Part shown: positions 1 through 8,150 of the stretch, one piece after another
Layout: the number at the start of each line of letters is the position of its first letter
Position numbering within the stretch: position 1 is the first letter of the stretch
Source: Pseudomonas spelaei
Lineage (GTDB): Bacteria > Pseudomonadota > Gammaproteobacteria > Pseudomonadales > Pseudomonadaceae
DNA length: 64,000 nucleotides
Direction of reading: 5' to 3'
Assembly: GCF_009724245.1 (NCBI RefSeq)
Contig: NZ_WNNK01000022.1
Location: forward strand, 1-64,000
Made by a program: the position numbers and the translations under genes
Notes under the pieces: model-generated
Databases searched by the model: none
What the model was told of the DNA's origin: nothing
Seen by the model: the letters and a program-made list of their open reading frames with translations, nothing else

Positions 1-50
1 CCGCTGTAAGAGCGGAACCAATAGCCGCCGTTACCGCAGCAACGGATATG
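1..50. repeat. Edge of a long Pseudomonas palindromic repeat (third copy, truncated)
   Basis: The first 50 bases are nearly identical to 7943-7992, the outer end of the right arm of the large inverted repeat described below (shared start CCGCTGTAAGAGCGGAACCA, shared end CAACGGATATG). The rest of this copy lies left of the window. Confidence 0.8.
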
Positions 51-68
51 CCCCCCAATCCAAACCGC

Positions 69-746
69 TTACTTATTCCCTTTGAGCTTGACATAAGACT
101 GATGCATATCCACAGCCCAACCATCAATCACACCCTTCACATCATCCGCCTTCATCACCTGCGAATCATTTGCCAGCGGCTTGCCGGTACCTTTACGCAC
201 AACCTGAGCAACGACCTTGCCACTGTCACCATCAAGGAACTGCGCCTCAGTGCCCAGAGTAGTTTCCTGATCACGAATCCCGGCACCCGTACTCACCGCA
301 GCGGCCACCAGTGCAACCGGAATGTACTCATAAGGCTTGAGACTTTCAGTTTTGCTGCTGACCGCCGTGATCGCCGCCCGCACCACAATCACCCCAGGAC
401 CTGGCCCGTTGGCCAGCGGCAGCGACTTGACGACCTCACGCTTGAGCGCCTGGTTGTAGTAGTTGCTGATACCTTGCAGCGTGCTTTCAGGAATTTTGGT
501 CGTGGCTTGAGGCTTGGGGAAGAATTGGGTCGGCTCGATGTACACCGAGGTGTAGCGGCTGAGGTTCAGGTTGGGATCAACCCAGCGCATCACTTCTGCG
601 CCCGACGGTGATTTGGCTTCCTTCAAGTGGCTGTAGTCCGAGAGAAACCCGGAGTACTCGTCCGGTTGCGTCACCTTGCTGGAACACCCCACTACACCAA
701 TCGAGGCAATGCACAACGTACTGATCATTAGCCCTATCTTCATCAT
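69..746 (-). CDS. DUF3313-like lipoprotein
   Basis: A 225-residue exported lipoprotein. The N-terminus is a short hydrophobic signal ending in a lipobox with Cys at about residue 21 (IGVVGCSS), so it is expected to be acylated and membrane-anchored. The body resembles the DUF3313 family of Gram-negative lipoproteins (YSGFLSDYSHL near the N-terminus, an RWVDPNLNLSRY segment, and a YEYIPVALVAAAVSTGAGIRD hydrophobic stretch). The molecular role of that family is unknown. The gene stands alone: the repeat lies just downstream and a 190-base gap separates it from the divergent haem protein. The family call is from memory of the motif layout; the lipoprotein call is directly visible. Confidence 0.8.
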   Translation of the reverse strand: MMKIGLMISTLCIASIGVVGCSSKVTQPDEYSGFLSDYSHLKEAKSPSGAEVMRWVDPNLNLSRYTSVYIEPTQFFPKPQATTKIPESTLQGISNYYNQALKREVVKSLPLANGPGPGVIVVRAAITAVSSKTESLKPYEYIPVALVAAAVSTGAGIRDQETTLGTEAQFLDGDSGKVVAQVVRKGTGKPLANDSQVMKADDVKGVIDGWAVDMHQSYVKLKGNK

Positions 747-938
747 GGAACTCCTTGGCGGTCATCATCGAAACACTGAGCTGTAGGTATAGCCAACTCT
801 GGGAAAAAAGCGCCTTCAGCGTTGCAGGTTGCGGAGTATTTCACAACGCTAATTTGACAGGCCGGCACTCAGCGTCAAAGCTGCACGAAGCTTAAGTACG
901 CCATAGAGCGTCAATGCATCTGGACATCGGACGTCGCA

Positions 939-3197
939 ATGCCCAAGCCTGATAATAAAACCGTTACCCACCGTGATTCACCCCGTCGTTACTTCTACCC
1001 CCTGTTGATTGCCCTGTTGCTGCTGGCCATGGCCGGGATCTGGTTTTTTCTCCAGGCCGGCACGCCCAAACCGCAACCCCTTGTGCCCGCCCCGGTCGCT
1101 GTAACGACCAAGCCGGTAGTGGCCGCTCCTGCCCGGATGGTCGACGAGCAACAATGCCAGGGTTGCCACCAGGCCCAGGCCAGGGACTGGCAAGGCTCTC
1201 ACCATCAATTGGCAATGCAGGCGGCGACGCCCCAGACGGTGCCAGCCGATTTCAATGACGTGTCCTTTAAAAGCGCGGAAGAAACCACGCGATTCTTTCG
1301 TCGAAGCGATGAGTTCTGGGTCAACACCCCGGGGCCCGACGGAAAACCCGCTGACTTCAAGGTGGCCTACACCTTCGGCATCGCACCGTTGCAGCAATAC
1401 TTGATCGAAGTCGGCGATGGCCGTTTGCAGGCGTTGGCCGTGGCCTGGGATACCGAGAAAAGCCGCTGGTTTCATCTCTACCCCGGCCAGGGCGTGAACT
1501 TCAAGAACCCGCTGCACTGGAGCAAGCCCAGCCAGAACGCCAACTTCATGTGCATCGAATGCCACACCACCGGCTACAAACGTAATTTCGATGCCGCCAC
1601 CAACCGCTTCGACAGCCAATGGAACAGCCTCGGAGTGGGTTGTCAGGCCTGCCATGGCCCGGCATCCGATCATGTGCAATGGGCGGCGAAAAAGGGTGAC
1701 TTGCTGCATGCCGGTTTTGCGGTGGATTTGAAAGACCAGGACGCCACCGTCGAGATCGAAACCTGCGCCCGCTGCCATGCCCGTCGCGCACCGCTGGGAG
1801 ACGGCTACACCGTTGGCAAACGCCTGATGGACGACTACCTGCCCAGTGTATTGACCCGCGAGCTGTATGCCCTGGACGGCAAGATCAAGGATGAGGTGTT
1901 CGAACATGGCTCCTTTGCCCAGAGCAAAATGGCCGACAAGGGTGTGCGCTGCAGTAACTGCCACAACCCCCATAGCAACCAACTGAAGGCCCCCGGCAAT
2001 GGCGTCTGCCTGCAATGCCACAACACCGCCGGCAAGAGCGCTGTCGCGACAGTGGACGGCCAAGGGTTGCAGGCCAAGAACTACGAAGCCCCTGAACATA
2101 CGCGCAACATCGCCGGGCAACCCGAATCGTTCTGCGTCGATTGCCATATGCCCGGCAAGTTCTATATGGGCAACGACTTTCGCCATGACCACAGTTTCAG
2201 TATTCCCAGGGCGGGCGATAAGGTCAGCGAGCAATTCAAGCTCTGGAGCAGCAGCGAAACCGTTCACGCACCGCGTTACGACGAAAGCCTGGTGCTGATT
2301 CGGGGCGGCCAGCCGGGTGCTGCGCAGGCGCTGTATGAGCAACTGGCGCGCAACAACCTGCCAGCGATCCAGCGTGCGACGTTGCTGGCAGAACTGGCAA
2401 ACTACCCGAGCGAACAGGCACTGAAACTGGCGACCAGGGACCTGGGCAACCCCGCCCCGCAAGTACGCGAAAGTGCAGTACGGGCAGTCAGTGCATTCCT
2501 GCCACCGGCCGAACGGGTTGCGCTGTATGGGCCACTGCTCAAGGACCCGGTGCGAGCGGTGCGCATCATCGCCGCCCGCGACCTGCTGAGCGTCTCCGCT
2601 CAAGGCCTGGGCCCTGCCTGGGAGCAGGCCATCACCGAGTACGAAAACGTACAACTGAGCTTGCTGGAGCGCGCCGAAGCCAACCTCAACCTGGCCATGC
2701 TGTACCAGGCCAGCGGCCGTGGGAGCAAGGTCGAGGCGCAACTGCGCACCGCCCTGCTGCGCGATCCGGATTTCTACCCGGCGTTGGTGACGCTGGCGCA
2801 GTGGCTGGAGGCCAACGGTCGCAGTGAGGAGGCCCGCCGCCTGATAGCCGACAACCTCAAGCAACACCCCGAAGCGGCGTTGCTGCAACACACTCAGGGC
2901 CTGATGCTGATTCGTTCCGGGGATACGACCAACGCCCTGCCTCACCTGCGTGAGGCTGCCCGCCTGGAACCTGGGAATGGTCAATACAGTTTTGTGTGGG
3001 CGGTGGCGTTGCACGACAGCGGGAGCGTCGATAAGGCCTGCCTGCAGTTGGAAGACCTGCTCAAACGCCAACCGTATAACCGCAATGCCCGGTTGTCGTT
3101 GATTCAGTACTACCTGGAAAACGCTCACGAACCCAAGGCTCAGGGGGTGATGCAGAGCTGGAAAAAGCTCAACCCTGGAGACCCTGCGTTGAAATGA
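939..3197 (+). CDS. Membrane-anchored seven-haem cytochrome c with C-terminal TPR repeats
   Basis: A 752-residue protein. One N-terminal membrane anchor (about residues 18-40) places the rest in the periplasm. Seven CXXCH haem c sites are visible at about residues 73, 205, 235, 276, 338, 357 and 399, in a cytochrome c554-like or multihaem domain. Residues 430-560 look HEAT/armadillo-like, and about 570-745 form TPR helices. It is likely an electron-transfer or redox enzyme scaffold; the substrate cannot be told from sequence. The start at 939 has only a weak Shine-Dalgarno. It sits 126 bases upstream of the orphan ccoN gene on the same strand, which suggests but does not prove a shared respiratory role. 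Confidence 0.85.
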   Translation: MPKPDNKTVTHRDSPRRYFYPLLIALLLLAMAGIWFFLQAGTPKPQPLVPAPVAVTTKPVVAAPARMVDEQQCQGCHQAQARDWQGSHHQLAMQAATPQTVPADFNDVSFKSAEETTRFFRRSDEFWVNTPGPDGKPADFKVAYTFGIAPLQQYLIEVGDGRLQALAVAWDTEKSRWFHLYPGQGVNFKNPLHWSKPSQNANFMCIECHTTGYKRNFDAATNRFDSQWNSLGVGCQACHGPASDHVQWAAKKGDLLHAGFAVDLKDQDATVEIETCARCHARRAPLGDGYTVGKRLMDDYLPSVLTRELYALDGKIKDEVFEHGSFAQSKMADKGVRCSNCHNPHSNQLKAPGNGVCLQCHNTAGKSAVATVDGQGLQAKNYEAPEHTRNIAGQPESFCVDCHMPGKFYMGNDFRHDHSFSIPRAGDKVSEQFKLWSSSETVHAPRYDESLVLIRGGQPGAAQALYEQLARNNLPAIQRATLLAELANYPSEQALKLATRDLGNPAPQVRESAVRAVSAFLPPAERVALYGPLLKDPVRAVRIIAARDLLSVSAQGLGPAWEQAITEYENVQLSLLERAEANLNLAMLYQASGRGSKVEAQLRTALLRDPDFYPALVTLAQWLEANGRSEEARRLIADNLKQHPEAALLQHTQGLMLIRSGDTTNALPHLREAARLEPGNGQYSFVWAVALHDSGSVDKACLQLEDLLKRQPYNRNARLSLIQYYLENAHEPKAQGVMQSWKKLNPGDPALK

Positions 3198-3274
3198 ACA
3201 AGGCATCTGATCCGCTTTAATGCATCTTTCCTGAGGCTGTTTTGTTTTCCCCGGACTTCCTACAGTCCCCCACC

Positions 3275-3296
3275 TGCCAGACCGGTCGGCCTGGCA
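3275..3296. promoter_or_regulatory. Inverted repeat upstream of ccoN
   Basis: TGCCAG-N10-CTGGCA lies 27 bases before the ccoN start. It could be an operator or part of the leader. No FNR/ANR-type TTGAT-N4-ATCAA box was seen in this gap. Confidence 0.3.
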
Positions 3297-3323
3297 TGAC
3301 TTGGAACCGTGGGAAGACTGACC

Positions 3324-4751
3324 ATGAGCACAGCATCAACCGGGCAAGCCTATAACTATAAGGTCGTGCGCCAATTCGTCATCGCCACCGTGGCATGGGG
3401 CGTCATCGGCATGGCCATGGGGGTGTGGATCGCCTCGCAGCTGGTGTGGCCAGAGATGAACCTGGATTTACCCTGGACCACCTTTGGCCGGTTGCGGCCG
3501 TTGCACACCAGCCTGGTTATTTTCGGTTTTGCCGGCAGCGCGCAATTTGCTGCCAGCTACTACGCAGTACAGCGTACCTGCCAGGTGCGATTGTTTTCCG
3601 ATACGTTGGCGGCGTTTACCTTCTGGGGCTGGCAGTCGGTGATCGTCGTCATGTTGGTCAGCCTGCCGCTGGGTTACACCACCACCAAGGAATACGCCGA
3701 GATCGAGTTTTCCGGCGCGGTGTGGATGACGGTGGTATGGGTGGCTTATGCCATTGTGTTTTTCACCACCGTGGTGCAGCGCAAGACCCAACATATCTAC
3801 GTCGGCAACTGGTTCTTCGGTGCATTTATCGTGGTGATTGCCATGTTGCACGTGGTCAACCACCTGTCGATCCCGGTGGATTGGTTCAAGTCCTATCCGG
3901 TGTATTCCGGGGCCACCGACGCCATGGTGCAGTGGTGGTACGGGCATAACGCGGTGGGCTTTTTCCTGACCACCGGCTTCCTCGGAATGATGTATTACTT
4001 CGTGCCGAAACAGGTCGGGCGGCCGGTGTATTCCTATCGATTGTCCATCGTGCACTTCTGGGCGCTGATCACCCTGTACATCTGGGCCGGCCCCCACCAC
4101 TTGCACTACACCGCACTGCCGGACTGGGCGCAGTCGTTGGGCATGGCGATGTCGCTGATTCTGCTGGCGCCGAGCTGGGGCGGCATGATCAACGGCATGA
4201 TGACCCTGTCGGGCGCCTGGCATAAGCTGCGCACCGACCCGATCCTGCGCTTTCTGGTGCTGTCGCTGGCGTTCTACGGCATGTCGACCTTTGAAGGGCC
4301 GATGATGGCGATCAAGACGGTCAATGCGCTGTCCCACTACACCGACTGGACCATCGGCCACGTGCACGCCGGTGCCCTGGGTTGGGTGGCGATGATCACC
4401 TTTGGTTCGCTGTACCACATGATCCCGAAAATCTTCGGCCGCGAACAGATGCACAGCGTGCCGCTGATCAACCTGCACTTTTGGCTGGCGACTATCGGTA
4501 CGGTGCTGTACATCGCCTCGATGTGGGTCAACGGCATTACCCAGGGCCTGATGTGGCGGGCGGTCAATGACGACGGCACCCTCACCTACTCGTTTGTCGA
4601 AGCCTTGCAGGCCAGTCATCCGGGGTTTGTGGTGCGATTTGTCGGTGGGGTGTTTTTCCTCAGCGGGATGTTGTTGATGGCGTACAACACCTGGCGCACG
4701 GTGAGGGTCGCGGACTTGAAGGTGGCGCAGCATGAAGCGCAGATCGCCTGA
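3324..4751 (+). CDS. ccoN: cbb3-type cytochrome c oxidase subunit I, orphan CcoN4-like
   Basis: A 475-residue integral membrane haem-copper oxidase subunit I, which reduces O2 to water and pumps protons. Hallmark cbb3 segments are present: VQWWYGHNAVGFFLTTGFLG, YFVPKQ, the His-rich IWAGPHHLHYTALPDWAQ, and THVHAGALGW-like TIGHVHAGALGW. The start is ATG 3324; an in-frame GTG 15 bases upstream is unlikely. There is no ccoO or ccoP nearby, only a ccoQ-like gene overlapping by one base. This matches the orphan ccoN4-ccoQ4 arrangement known in P. aeruginosa (PA4133-4134), whose product combines with CcoO/CcoP from other loci. Isoform assignment is inference from context. Confidence 0.93.
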   Translation: MSTASTGQAYNYKVVRQFVIATVAWGVIGMAMGVWIASQLVWPEMNLDLPWTTFGRLRPLHTSLVIFGFAGSAQFAASYYAVQRTCQVRLFSDTLAAFTFWGWQSVIVVMLVSLPLGYTTTKEYAEIEFSGAVWMTVVWVAYAIVFFTTVVQRKTQHIYVGNWFFGAFIVVIAMLHVVNHLSIPVDWFKSYPVYSGATDAMVQWWYGHNAVGFFLTTGFLGMMYYFVPKQVGRPVYSYRLSIVHFWALITLYIWAGPHHLHYTALPDWAQSLGMAMSLILLAPSWGGMINGMMTLSGAWHKLRTDPILRFLVLSLAFYGMSTFEGPMMAIKTVNALSHYTDWTIGHVHAGALGWVAMITFGSLYHMIPKIFGREQMHSVPLINLHFWLATIGTVLYIASMWVNGITQGLMWRAVNDDGTLTYSFVEALQASHPGFVVRFVGGVFFLSGMLLMAYNTWRTVRVADLKVAQHEAQIA

Positions 4752-4972
4752 TGTGGGAGATGATCTTCAACCTGGCGGCGCTGATTTGCCTCTACATCAC
4801 AGTGGAATACTGCTTGCGGGGTCAGTCGAGGGATGACTTGGATGAGGCGAGCCTGATTCCGTTTGCCGATGACCCTGAAGTAGCGCGGCGGGTGGAGTTG
4901 GCAACGGGCAAGCAGGTCAAGGCTGTGGCGCCTGAGGAAACAAAGAAGGGTTGGGGCAAGATAGAGCTCTGA
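4751..4972 (+). CDS. ccoQ: CcoQ-like small membrane subunit
   Basis: A 73-residue protein with one N-terminal transmembrane helix (about residues 3-20) and a charged cytoplasmic tail. Its ATG overlaps the ccoN stop codon (TGATG), so the two are translationally coupled. Size, topology and position fit CcoQ, the small accessory subunit of cbb3 oxidase. The tail (SLIPFADDPEVARRVE) is the part most likely to be conserved among orphan-type CcoQ proteins. Confidence 0.75.
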   Translation: MWEMIFNLAALICLYITVEYCLRGQSRDDLDEASLIPFADDPEVARRVELATGKQVKAVAPEETKKGWGKIEL

Positions 4973-4986
4973 ATGTGGGTGGGCTT

Positions 4987-5075
4987 GTGTGGGAGCTGGC
5001 TTGCCTGCGATAGCATCACCTCGGTGTAACTGATGCATCGAGGCGTCTGCATCGCAGGCAAGCCAGCTCCCACAC
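4987..5075. repeat. REP-type palindrome A, intact copy
   Basis: Perfect 25-base arms (4987-5011 and 5051-5075), each containing GGGAGCTGGCTTGCCTGCGA or its complement, enclose a 39-base centre. It follows the ccoNQ genes and may act as their transcription end or mRNA stabiliser. A second, interrupted copy is at 7387-7643. Confidence 0.9.
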
Positions 5076-5099
5076 TTGATCTTCAGTGTTACCGAGGCC

Positions 5100-5594
5100 T
5101 TACCCGCGCTCGCGGGGAATCAGGCTCTGCAACTGCAAGGCCAGGAAGTTGGCATCGAAGGCAAAGGTGTCCGGGTCTTTCAGGCCATTGGTTTTCTTCC
5201 ACAGCCAGTCGTTCTTGCCCGGCAGCAGCACCAGGGAAATGCTGCCATAGCGGGCGGCGGTCAGGCCCATCACCGACAACGAAATCAAACCGCCGACGCC
5301 CATCACGTCCGGCACGAACTCCACCGGTTTTCCAGCGATGTGGATGGTCAGCTTCTCGGTCTTGAAAGTCGATGTTTCCAGCGGCACGCTGGGGCCGGAC
5401 GCCACATACGCTTCACGCTGCACTTCCAGCAGTCCGACGCTTTTAACCGGCTCCAGCCACTGCTCGATCTGGCCGAACAGCTCAGTGATTTTCTGTGCCC
5501 AGTGCGCGGACTGCACCTCGAACTGCTGCTGTTTGTGCGCTTCGCTGTCGGCGTAATGACGAAGCATCTCGCCCAGTTGCTGTACATCGTCCAT
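5100..5594 (-). CDS. Conserved hypothetical protein
   Basis: A 164-residue soluble protein starting MDDVQQLGEMLRHYADSEAH. The N-terminal third is probably helical or coiled; the C-terminal two thirds look beta-rich with an HIAGKPVEFVPDVMGVGGL core. No signal peptide and no recognised catalytic motif. The reading frame continues upstream over the racemase gene, but the start at 5594 is the natural one because the upstream extension runs antisense through that gene. It is convergent with ccoQ across the REP palindrome. Function unknown. Confidence 0.7.
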   Translation of the reverse strand: MDDVQQLGEMLRHYADSEAHKQQQFEVQSAHWAQKITELFGQIEQWLEPVKSVGLLEVQREAYVASGPSVPLETSTFKTEKLTIHIAGKPVEFVPDVMGVGGLISLSVMGLTAARYGSISLVLLPGKNDWLWKKTNGLKDPDTFAFDANFLALQLQSLIPRERG

Positions 5595-5720
5595 TGCGGT
5601 GTTCCTCGGGTAACCCTGACTGCGAACAACCAGCATGGCAGATGCGGCACCGATGCGTATGACTAACGTGTCGGTCTTGGGTAATGTGTGCCTTTCGCCC
5701 ATCTGCTTGAGGAGCATCGC

Positions 5721-6422
5721 ATGCGCACCATCGGCCTTATCGGCGGTATGAGCTGGGAGTCCAGCGCCGAGTATTACCGGATCATCAACCAGCAGGTCCG
5801 CGACCGTTTGGGCCCGCTGCGTTCGGCGCAAATGCTGATGTACAGCGTTGACTTCGGCCCGGTGGAACAGGCTCAACACGCCGGGCGCTGGAATGACGCG
5901 GCGCTGATCCTGGAAGATGCTGCACGCCGACTGCAAGCGGGCGGCGCCGAGTGTGTGGTGCTGTGTACCAACACCATGCATCTGGTGGCGCCACAGATTG
6001 AGGCAGCGGTGTCGATCCCCTTTCTGCATATCGCTGACGCCACTGTCGCTGCAGCCATCGAGGCCGGCACGCTCACGGTGGGCCTGCTGGGCACGGCGTT
6101 TACCATGGAACAGGACTTTCTCAAGTCTCGTCTCAGCGCCCAGGGGCTGACCGTGCTGATACCGGACGCGGATGAGCGCCAGGCCGTGCACCGGATCATC
6201 TATGAAGAGTTGTGTGTCGGGGTGATCAGTGAAGCGTCACGCCAAGAGTACCTGCGGGTGATCGACTCCCTGGCCGCTCGCGGCGCCCAGGCGATCATCC
6301 TCGGTTGCACGGAAATCAGTCTGCTGATCAAGCCGGAACACAGCGACCTGCCGCTGCTGGACACCACCGAGCTGCATGCGCGGGCTGCGGTGGCGTTTGC
6401 CTTGGAAGGTCAGGCGGTCTGA
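5721..6422 (+). CDS. Aspartate/glutamate racemase family protein
   Basis: A 233-residue cofactor-independent racemase that would interconvert L- and D-aspartate or glutamate (YgeA-like group). The N-terminal IGLIGGMSWESS phosphate/substrate loop and the two family cysteines are visible: CTNTMH (Cys82) and GCTEI (Cys196), the two-base catalytic pair. The start ATG 5721 follows TTGAGGAG. The end overlaps the convergent acetyltransferase gene by 13 bases. Substrate specificity cannot be read off reliably. Confidence 0.85.
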   Translation: MRTIGLIGGMSWESSAEYYRIINQQVRDRLGPLRSAQMLMYSVDFGPVEQAQHAGRWNDAALILEDAARRLQAGGAECVVLCTNTMHLVAPQIEAAVSIPFLHIADATVAAAIEAGTLTVGLLGTAFTMEQDFLKSRLSAQGLTVLIPDADERQAVHRIIYEELCVGVISEASRQEYLRVIDSLAARGAQAIILGCTEISLLIKPEHSDLPLLDTTELHARAAVAFALEGQAV

Positions 6423-6922
6423 CGCAAGCGGGCCATGGTCAGGGCATCGACGAATACGCCGTCACGCACGGCGTAATCACGCAGCCGGCCTTCGGTCTCG
6501 AAGCCGAACTTGCGGTAGAGCGCCTGGGCGGGCTCGTTGTCGACATACACCGTCAATTCCACGCGGCGCAGGTTCATCCAGTTGTCGGCAACATCCAGCG
6601 CCGCCCCCAGCAACTTTGTACCCACGCCTTTGCCCTGCCAGGCCACTGCGACCCCCATGCCAATCGCGCCGACATGGTTTTGGCGACTGCGTGAATACTG
6701 GTCCAGGGTGCAATTGCCAATCACCTCGGCGCCGTGCAGGGCGACCAGCCTGATCAGTCGCTCATTGGTGTCTGCCAGGCGTTTGCGCCAGATCTCCACC
6801 GACTGGAAAGGCATTTGCAGTACCTGACGGCACACGGCCGGGTCGTTGTAGAGCGCGTTCATGCCTTCGAGATGAGCTTCGGCAAAGCGCTGGATGACGA
6901 TCTTGGGTTCAGGTGGGTGCAT
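6410..6922 (-). CDS. GNAT family N-acetyltransferase
   Basis: A 170-residue acetyl-CoA dependent N-acetyltransferase. The acetyl-CoA binding loop is VAWQGKGVGTKLL (about residues 93-105), followed by the typical VELTVYVDNEPAQALYRKFGFETEGRLRDYAVRDG block of the YhhY/RimJ-like group. YhhY-type enzymes acetylate free amino acids; whether that applies here is not known. Convergent overlap with the racemase gene. Confidence 0.85.
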   Translation of the reverse strand: MHPPEPKIVIQRFAEAHLEGMNALYNDPAVCRQVLQMPFQSVEIWRKRLADTNERLIRLVALHGAEVIGNCTLDQYSRSRQNHVGAIGMGVAVAWQGKGVGTKLLGAALDVADNWMNLRRVELTVYVDNEPAQALYRKFGFETEGRLRDYAVRDGVFVDALTMARLRQTA

Positions 6923-7386
6923 TGTGTTTCATCCTTTGAAAGACAAGTGGCAGGCCAGTGTAGAGGGTGGGGAGCTGATGTGGCGAGACCTGATGCGTGG
7001 GGGGTCTGATGATGGGGGTGGGAGTTGGGTACATATCCGTTTCTGCGGTAACGGCTGCTTAGGGTTCCGCCCTTACGGCGGGTCACTTTTGAAAAGAGCC
7101 CAAAAGTAACCAAAAGGCTCTTGCCCCACCACTCGGCACCTCGCCCAGGCTCGGTGTGCCCTCACTCCGGCATTGCTCCGTGGGCCGCCGCAATGGGCCA
7201 TCCCTGGCCCAGTGCGGCTAAACCGGCGTCCTGCCGGTTTACCCACGGACCAATGCCTGCGTTCGGCCAGCGTGGTTTAACGGGGCGCCTAAGATCAAGG
7301 TCAAAAGCAGATCAAGAGCACAGCGGCCTACCGGCCGGCTTGAGTGGTGTGAAGCAAAGGCAAGATCAAAAGCGGGCACGGTCGAC

Positions 7387-7643
7387 TGTGGGAGCTGGCT
7401 TGCCTGCGATGGCCAGGGGTATCTACACATCTTTTGAATCCTGCGAAATCCTGTAGCCGCTGCCGAGGCACGAGGCTGCGATGGGCTGCGTAGCAGCCCC
7501 TAGGGCGGTCCTGCGGACCGCATCGCAGCCTCGTGCCTCGGCAGCGGCTACAAAAATTGTGTAGATACCTATGCTGCGATGGCATCACCTCGGTGTTCCT
7601 GAAAGACCGAGTTGCCTGCATCGCAGGCAAGCCAGCTCCCACA
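7387..7643. repeat. REP-type palindrome A, interrupted copy
   Basis: The left arm 7387-7410 and right arm 7620-7643 match the intact copy at 4987-5075. Here the centre is split by about 200 bases that contain palindrome B. The right side still keeps the CATCACCTCGGTG segment of the intact centre, as expected from an insertion. Confidence 0.85.
7452..7552. repeat. REP-type palindrome B, copy 1
   Basis: Perfect 32-base arms (7452-7483 and 7521-7552), starting TGTAGCCGCTGCCGAGGCAC, enclose a 37-base spacer. It is flanked by GGTATCTACACA on the left and TGTGTAGATACC on the right. Same element as 62919-63011. Confidence 0.9.
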
Positions 7644-8150
7644 GAAAAGCAGCTCTGCTTTCGCTCCGGCCCTTGCCTTTGCTTCTACCACTCAGGTCGG
7701 CTTTCAGGCCGCCGTGCTTTTGATTTTGATCTTAGGCGCCCCGTTAAACCACGCTGGCCGAACGCAGGTATTACGGAGTGGGTAAACCGGCAGGACGCCG
7801 GTTTAGCCGCGTTGGGCCATGGATGGCCCGTCGCGGCGGCCCACGGAGTAATGCCGGAGTGAGGGCATGCCGAGCCTAGGCGAGGCACCAAGTGGTGGGG
7901 CAAGAGCCCTTTGGTTACTTTGGGGCTCTTTTCCAAAGTGACCCGCTGTAAGAGCGGAACCAATAGCAGCCGTAACCGCAGCAACGGATATGTACACCGA
8001 AGCCCCCCGCCACACCACATCCTGCATCTGTAGGATAGCGATCCTCCCCCGCTGCGCCGATACTCACACCAGGCCCTGCCCCGTTCATCGAACGCCCGGC
8101 CTGAAAACCCTGTGACGAAAACAATAAGAACGTCCCACAGAGGAATCCCC

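Larger units (their letters stand above)
7029..7995. repeat. Nested inverted-repeat block (four layers)
   Basis: This 970-base stretch holds no credible gene; it is a set of inverted repeats nested inside one another. The outer arms, about 7029-7364 and 7672-7995, are diverged reverse-complement copies over roughly 330 bases. Examples are GTACATATCCGTT at 7029 against its complement ending at 7995, and the shared GCTAAACCGGCGTCCTGCCG. Inside are the two halves of REP A (7387-7410, 7620-7643), then GGTATCTACACA and its complement, then palindrome B. It lies between the acetyltransferase and LuxR genes. Reading frames inside it are repeat translations. Confidence 0.9.

Noticed and set aside
978..3206. 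742-codon minus-strand frame over the multihaem gene
   Set aside because: It is antisense to a protein with seven CXXCH motifs. Long antisense frames are common in GC-rich DNA.
5595..6191. Upstream extension of the hypothetical gene at 5100-5594
   Set aside because: The extension runs antisense through the racemase and lacks an SD; the shorter start is natural.
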